The notes under the pieces: generated by a model
Seen by the model: only the letters and a program-made list of their open reading frames with translations
Databases searched by the model: none
Told to the model about the DNA's origin: nothing
Translations under genes and position numbers: made by a program
Shown: one piece after another, positions 9,767-13,950 of the stretch
Layout of the letters: every line of letters begins with the position of its first letter
How positions within the stretch are numbered: position 1 is the first letter of the stretch
Source: Phoronis ovalis
Lineage: Eukaryota; Phoronida; Phoronidae
Assembly (NCBI GenBank): GCA_028565635.1
Contig: JAOXYB010035185.1
Span: 1-13,950 of the forward strand
Direction: 5' to 3'
DNA length: 13,950 nt

Positions 9767-10634
9767 CTGGAAAGGGAGACCACATGTCTACTATAATACA
9801 CTACCTTCATATTACTGGTTTCTTTCTTTTTATCGGGCTTTACATAAACTGGAGGATTTATGCACATGCTTTTTCTTTTGAAATAAAAACGTTCAAAAAT
9901 AGACACGGCCTCATTTTAAAAAAATATTAATGCACACATTTAAATACATAACCAGATTTCTTCACTGGATGTATATCAATGCAGATTTATTTCAGTCCTT
10001 TCTATTATGTAGTACAATGCCATTCCGACATCGATTTTATTATAACTTCATTCATACGATAATATAAATATGACATTAAACATACAAAATATAATTTACT
10101 ACGGCTAGTTAACAACAATGAGACATATTTTCCACCATGTTGAATATACAAATGCCTGGAGACATAGGTACTCTAATTCATCATTTACATTGTTAATGCG
10201 GTATAGTATCCAAAAATAAACACCTAGGGAATCCCCAGAAAAATACCATCTCACTGGCTCCATTTAAGTTTTTTTTTCTCCTTATACATTTCCGTCACTC
10301 GATTTTCATTCGTTTCTGTTTGACTCTATGGCACCTCCATAGCTATTCGGGCTATGATATATAGCTATAACATATAATTTTAATATTGCTTGTGAGAAAA
10401 AAGCTTTTCAGCGACCAGACTATAATTACAGTGTAGAACTGTAATTTACAATTGCATCTGCCATAATTAAGGAGGTCACCTGCGTTTTTCTCAGAATAAA
10501 ACCATATTAACTAAAAAATTAACCAAATGACGTATAACTCTGGACAACGACCTCTCCCAAAAAGGCCCACACTCCCTGGGAACAGAAAACACAAATGTGT
10601 GCCACTGTATTTTACTGATGACATTATAACTTAC
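9767..10634 (-). other. AP-2 intron 3 (868 bp), no gene seen
   Basis: Intron between the 49-nt exon and the DNA-binding exons, with donor GTAAGT and acceptor TCCCTTTCCAG. It splits a codon after its first base (G|TC, valine). Nothing is visible inside apart from a short hairpin, CTATGG / CCATAG with a 5-nt loop, near 10327-10343. Confidence 0.85.
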
Positions 10635-10683
10635 CTTTCTTAATAACACTGCTGTGTTCAAAGTAACCGTTGTTTTCGGAGCT
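10635..10683 (-). CDS. TFAP2: AP-2 coding exon 3 (49 nt microexon, residues 1-16 of the visible protein)
   Basis: This short exon encodes SSENNGYFEHSSVIKK plus the first base of a valine codon completed by exon 4. It lies between a TTTTCAG acceptor (AG at 10684-10685) and a GTAAGT donor starting at 10634. The ending VIKK matches the point where vertebrate AP-2 exon 3 ends (DQTVIKKG in the human protein, from memory). The phases also match: the exon starts on a codon boundary and leaves one extra base. The first dozen residues resemble no AP-2 I recall, as expected for this poorly conserved stretch between the activation region and the DNA-binding region. The exon is too short to show up in a plain search for open frames. 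The strong splice signals, the VIKK ending and the perfect phase fit with exon 4 make it convincing. Confidence 0.85.
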
Positions 10684-10777
10684 CTGAAAATGAAGAAAAA
10701 AAATTACGTGATAAACGCTCGGAGATACTATATGTAATACTAGACTAGTACAACAATTTCAATCTCAAAAACGTGAA

Positions 10778-10876
10778 AGAAATATATCACAAAGTATCAC
10801 AGAAATATATCACAAAGTATCACAGAAATATATCACAAAGTATCACAGAAATATATCACAAAGTATCACAGAAATA
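10778..10876. repeat. Minisatellite: 23-bp unit, four perfect copies plus 7 bp
   Basis: The unit is AGAAATATATCAC followed by AAAGTATCAC. Copies are 10778-10800, 10801-10823, 10824-10846 and 10847-10869, with a partial AGAAATA at 10870-10876. I see no mismatch between the copies. Each unit itself contains two related halves ending TATCAC. The array ends about 92 bp upstream of the AP-2 exon 3 acceptor on the transcribed strand, where it reads with repeated GTGATA. Confidence 0.97.
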
Positions 10877-11683
10877 AACTGACCAAGTAGAAGAAAACTG
10901 TTTAAATTTAGCCGAGCATTTACAAAGAATGCAGACGTTATGCTCAGTATATATTTACATTTTAATCGCATTTTTTTGGCCGGCTTTGGCTGGTTTCATT
11001 ATAATTACAGCAGTAATTACATAGTATATAGTGAATAACCGCTATTTCATGATAAAGTTAAAAGTTACAATTAAAATACTTGGGAAATTTTTCGGTAAGG
11101 ACAGCATTTTTCATGTCGCATGGCACCTGCAGTTTATTTATTTTTTATTACAAGAAGGTCATTGTTTGAATTTTGCTGATGAACTTACGTATATATTTAA
11201 GTAAAAGCTTCAGGAAACACATGTGTTATTGTGCTCTTTATAACTAATTTATTTATCTTCTTACCAAATATATGCTTTTGATGAAAAATACTATAGTTTC
11301 TGTTATTTTAACTATTTTATTAGTTTTGGTATAAGTAAATAAAACATTACCCGCAATAGAGAAAGCAGTAGACATTATTTAAAACTAACAAAAAAGGAAA
11401 AAAATCCGCTTCGTTTACTCAGTGTATAGGAATAGGTTACTTTTATATTTATTAAAAGGTAATAAGACACTGCGTTTAAGAACTTTTCAAAATATTTAGT
11501 TTGTTCTATCATTTAGGCTTCATGTTCAATATTCATCTCCTTTCAAACGAATTTAAGTATTTACCTCAGATAAAACAGTTTAGCACTCAAAAAGGTGTTA
11601 GAAAAGTGAAACAATATATTAGTAATAAATTCTAAGTACCATGCAAAAAAAGAAATGTTTTATTACAATGTTGGTTAATAAAT

Positions 11684-11874
11684 TCACAATCAGCATAGCT
11701 TTCTCAAATATTTAATTTTCAAAGCAAAAAACAGACACAGACACAACCCCACCCAAATAACTGGATAATGGAGATGCCGGGGGACCTAATTCGTGGCCTT
11801 TCACATGTAAAGCGAACGCTCTACCGCTGAGCTACATCCCCTGTTAGTTGTTCTTCAATTTCTGAATTGTTCTG
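11684..11874 (-). repeat. Duplicated block containing tRNA pseudogene, copy A
   Basis: Homology with the block at 12536-12730 extends outside the tRNA on both sides. Left of the tRNA (plus strand) both contain TCACAATCA, then AGCTTTCTCAAAT, then an identical 25-bp stretch (11706-11730 here), then an ACAC/ACCCCA(C/T)CCA segment. Right of the tRNA both contain CCTGTT(A/G)GT and a CTGAATTGTTC / CTGATTTGTTC motif. Copy A lacks part of the spacer between ACCCCACCCA and the tRNA end that copy B has. The ends are approximate. Confidence 0.7.
11769..11841 (-). pseudogene. tRNA-Ala-derived pseudogene, copy A (anticodon position TAC, T arm destroyed)
   Basis: On the minus strand this 73-nt segment begins GGGGATGTAGCTCAGCGG and ends GGCATCTCCA. 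Over its first 47 positions it differs from the intact tRNA-Ala at 13091 by only three transitions, one of which turns the anticodon TGC into TAC. The acceptor stem, including the G:U pair, the D arm and the anticodon stem remain pairable. The T arm does not: the CCGGG stem strand has become ACGAA and the B box GGTTCGATCCC is lost. Without a B box, Pol III transcription is unlikely. No T run directly follows the 3' end. A formal reading as a valine tRNA is not credible, given the broken T arm and the alanine acceptor signature. Confidence 0.85.
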
Positions 11875-12535
11875 TGTAATAGAGTCCTATTCCAATCTTG
11901 CAACTCACCAAAAGGTTTGAACTAAATAGTTTTTAAAATATGCAGGAAGCCCAATACTGGTCTAAACCAATGCAATAGCAATGCAAGTAAATTATTATTT
12001 TTTTAATAGCAATGTTATATATTGTTATTGAATACGGATAAATACATTGCAAACTGGACAGCACGATGTTGTTCCCTTATTAAGCCTGTTCAAATATCCA
12101 AAGGTAGCTGAGGAAATGCTACAATGTATCATCTCGGGGTCAAAGTAAATGCCATTCTAACATCTCGGCCGTGCCTATGTGAGAATTTTTATCTTGAATT
12201 AATTAAAATGTTTTGTGACAAAAAGTCTACATTGTTTCAATGTAATCTTAAAGATTCGTTGTGCTTAAATGGCTTTGTTAAATGTAATTTGCAATGCCGA
12301 TGACGTCTATGTGGATACATTGTTTTCAAATCATTTGCAATTGCATGGCATCTCATGAAGGTCACCATACCTGTGCATTTTCATTTCATCCCCCACTGAG
12401 CACAAATTAACGGTAGGTGGGTACGTACACTTTACACAAAAATCGCTACGTTGCAGTACACTTATAAAAATAGAAAAAATCGTCAATGCGTGTTATATTA
12501 TACCTAGTGATTAGTTTGCGTAGTTGGTCATCAAG

Positions 12536-12730
12536 TCACAATCATTGCAGCTTTCTCAAATAAATATTTAATTTTCAAAGCAAAAATGCAGATACACGTG
12601 TAACCCCATCCAGCCATGTGCTGTATTCTTAGGAATGAAAAAGTAGAATGGAGATGTCGGATGTAAAACGAACGCTATACTACTGTGCCACATTGCCTGT
12701 TGGTAATATTTCAACTCCTGATTTGTTCGG
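12536..12730 (-). repeat. Duplicated block containing tRNA pseudogene, copy B
   Basis: Second copy of the block at 11684-11874, in the same orientation and about 850 bp away. The identical 25-bp core lies at 12562-12586. This copy has a 4-bp AAAT expansion before the core and a longer spacer next to the tRNA. It could be a local tandem-type duplication or two insertions of a dispersed tRNA-derived repeat family. A classical SINE would have the tRNA part at its 5' end, but here about 30 bp of shared sequence precede it. Confidence 0.7.
12649..12697 (-). pseudogene. tRNA-Ala-derived pseudogene, copy B (deleted, 49 nt)
   Basis: On the minus strand it begins GGCAATGTGGCACAGTAG, continues TATAGCGTTCGTTTTACAT and then jumps to CCGACATCTCCA. 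Relative to the intact tRNA-Ala, roughly 23 nt covering the 3' half of the anticodon arm, the variable loop and most of the T arm are missing. Point changes also break the D stem. It is older or faster decaying than copy A. It shares the TAC at the anticodon position with copy A, which suggests that the two descend from one already mutated copy. Confidence 0.75.
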
Positions 12731-13090
12731 ATTCAAGCTAGTTTATGTAACATGTACTCTTACGGCTTTGATCATGGAACAAATTAATTAGAGATATAAG
12801 GGGTTTAGCAAGCAAAGAGACCAGTTTGAAACGATATTCAGACTATAAACCTTTCTTCTACCCACCCGGAACTACTATGCGAATTTATCTGATTGAAAAA
12901 GGTTTCTTTTCAAGTTTTTTTAAGCTGTACAAAAGTTCATATTACGTTCCCTGTATTGTATTAATATTATACGGTTTCATTGCTCGTATTTATAATACAA
13001 AATATCCAAATGAGTGGGAGATTGGACCAACTTGAAAGTAAGAAATGAAAAGCAAGCATAATGGTTTACTATGCGTGGTATATATCATGC

Positions 13091-13162
13091 GGGGATGTGG
13101 CTCAGTGGTAGAGCGTTCGCTTTGCATGTGAAAGGCCCCGGGTTCGATCCCCGGCATCTCCA
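13091..13162 (+). tRNA. tRNA-Ala (anticodon UGC)
   Basis: This is a complete 72-nt cloverleaf. The acceptor stem GGGGATG / CATCTCC includes a G3:U70 wobble pair, the known identity element for alanyl-tRNA synthetase. The D arm is GCTC / GAGC around AGTGGTA. The anticodon stem TTCGC / GTGAA has loop TTTGCAT with anticodon TGC at 13123-13125. The variable loop is 5 nt, the T stem is CCGGG / CCCGG and the discriminator base is A. Internal RNA polymerase III promoters are intact: A box TGGCTCAGTGG at 13098-13108 and B box GGTTCGATCCC at 13141-13151. No CCA is encoded at the end, as usual in eukaryotes. A TTTT terminator follows at 13164-13167. It lies in the AP-2 upstream intron on the opposite strand and looks functional. 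Confidence 0.97.
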
Positions 13163-13163
13163 C

Positions 13164-13167
13164 TTTT
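13164..13167 (+). terminator. RNA polymerase III terminator of tRNA-Ala
   Basis: A run of four T starts two bases after the discriminator base of the intact tRNA, the usual distance for a Pol III stop. Confidence 0.8.
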
Positions 13168-13950
13168 GCTTACTATACTGGAGGTTAATTATCTGACAAC
13201 GTACAATTTTTAATGTCACATACATTATGCAAAGTTGTACTAAGGAAAATATTTTTTTTACGATTAATCTGTCAGCAGTTCTTACTGACGAGCACACACG
13301 TTTGTAACAAAAACAAACGTACCAATTCACTATGCTTATATGTTATATCGTCTACATATGTTTTAAGCATCGGTGCTAAGTCATCATTAGTTAGACTCAG
13401 GTGTTTTTATCGAGATTTTAACACAAAACGCAAATAACAAAAGAAAACGAAAATGTATTATTGCTTGACCAATATTTCATGGTGTCGGCAGCAGGTGCAT
13501 TGCGGTACAAAATCAAAATTAAGTGTCAAGAAAAAGCTTTCTGTGTGATGTATGACAGGTGATACAGATGATTCAAATTGATAATATGAGTGAATGACAA
13601 GTATCTATCTATTTTTACATATGATGCACGTCTGGTCCATGTACGTGAACTAATATAATGGTCCAAATGAGAGTTAAGAGTGGTTAAGAAAATTAAGGGT
13701 CCTTTGATGATAAAAAAATCTCTTATAAGTGAATGATGACGTAAGGGCACACCATAGACGGTGGATATCATGGATTATTATGCCACAATTCGGTACTAAT
13801 TTTAAACTGCAATGTATAAACTTCTCCTTATTGGGGAGCCAATTTAAACACGGGTACTTCCGTGTCGCCTGTGAATCGGGAAACACGTACAACATAGCCG
13901 AAGGCTAAAAATTCGTTTCCTCAATTCTAGGACTATGGAGTCAGATATAT

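Larger units (their letters stand above)
2707..13950 (-). other. TFAP2: AP-2 (TFAP2) transcription factor gene, 3' part of the transcription unit, truncated by the window edge
   Basis: AP-2 proteins are nuclear transcription factors. They dimerise through a C-terminal helix-span-helix region and bind GC-rich palindromes of the GCCN3GGC type through adjacent basic residues. In animals they control ectoderm, neural and epidermal development (family knowledge). The window supplies five consecutive coding exons on the minus strand. Spliced together they give 795 nt, or 264 codons plus a TAG stop, with every intron bounded by GT and AG and all phases compatible. This covers the end of the N-terminal region, a linker, the basic region and the whole dimerisation domain. 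Vertebrate AP-2 proteins are about 430-450 residues long, so about 170 N-terminal residues, including the proline/tyrosine-rich activation region, are missing. I found no PPPY-type coding segment between 10684 and 13950, so exons 1 and 2 are probably beyond the right edge. I cannot tell whether the species has a single AP-2 gene or several paralogues. Confidence 0.93.
10684..13950 (-). other. Intron upstream of AP-2 exon 3 (partial, at least 3267 bp) with tRNA genes and repeats
   Basis: All sequence to the right of exon 3 appears intronic for the AP-2 gene, since no earlier exon could be found. It contains a 23-bp tandem repeat, an intact tRNA-Ala gene in the opposite orientation to the AP-2 transcript, and two decayed tRNA copies within related flanks. 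The final 700 bp (13170-13950) hold nothing I can support. If this AP-2 gene uses an alternative promoter in this region, parts would be upstream sequence rather than intron. Confidence 0.65.

Noticed and set aside
11769-11841. A tRNA-Val (TAC anticodon)
   Set aside because: The cloverleaf lacks a T arm and a B box. The rest is a mutated tRNA-Ala, so it is annotated as a pseudogene.
12826-13035. Open frame of 69 codons on the plus strand, with a hydrophobic middle part
   Set aside because: It begins at TTG. The apparent membrane-like stretch is what T-rich codons encode by chance, with no family resemblance and no promoter or neighbouring exon. I considered it as an AP-2 activation exon because of YPPGTT, but it is on the wrong strand.
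13085-13330. Open frame of 81 codons on the minus strand
   Set aside because: It runs through the intact tRNA-Ala gene on the opposite strand. Its C-terminal peptide (CRGSNPGPFTCKANAL) is simply the reverse reading of the tRNA, a common false positive.
13526-13895. Two overlapping minus-strand open frames near the right end
   Set aside because: They overlap each other in different frames, match no family and show no AP-2 N-terminal features such as a PPPY motif.
1-13950. CRISPR array, bacterial operon, riboswitch or defence system
   Set aside because: The window is animal nuclear DNA with spliced exons and a eukaryotic tRNA. The only regular array is a spacerless minisatellite.

Overview
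This is an AT-rich, gene-poor piece of animal (metazoan) nuclear genome. It holds the 3' part of one spliced gene on the minus strand, a transcription factor AP-2 (TFAP2) family member. The evidence for an animal is the AP-2 DNA-binding/dimerisation domain itself, the GT-AG introns, and a eukaryotic tRNA with internal A and B boxes and no encoded CCA. The protein resembles vertebrate AP-2 closely but differs at many positions, and the introns are kilobase-sized, so I infer an invertebrate. I cannot name the phylum.

Layout, left to right: 1-95 has no feature. 96-702 is a non-autonomous DNA transposon with long imperfect inverted arms and a TA target-site duplication. 703-2706 is intergenic and AT-rich, with a perfect CRE-type palindrome at 833-842 and an AP-2-type site at 1315-1323. 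2707-2996 is the likely AP-2 3' UTR. The AP-2 coding exons, in transcription order, are 10683-10635, 9766-9577, 6772-6654, 3745-3604 and 3291-2997. I number them 3 to 7 by analogy with vertebrate TFAP2 genes. The introns between them are 868, 2804, 2908 and 312 bp. All junctions are GT-AG, and the phases join into one 264-codon frame ending in TAG. Sequence to the right of 10683 is the intron before exon 3. The exons for the N-terminal transactivation region were not found and probably lie beyond the right edge.

That upstream intron carries a perfect 23-bp tandem repeat (10778-10876) close to the exon 3 acceptor. It also holds an intact plus-strand tRNA-Ala(UGC) at 13091-13162, and two decayed minus-strand copies of such a tRNA at 11769-11841 and 12649-12697. 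The two decayed copies share flanking sequence on both sides, so they are copies of a larger duplicated block or repeat family. The intact tRNA does not share those flanks.

No other protein-coding gene could be supported. The remaining open frames are antisense shadows of the exons or chance frames in AT-rich DNA. I see no previously undescribed biological system here. The points most worth checking are the tRNA duplication, the inverted-repeat element, the minisatellite beside a splice acceptor, the short linker and extra cysteines in this AP-2, and two possible autoregulatory AP-2 sites.
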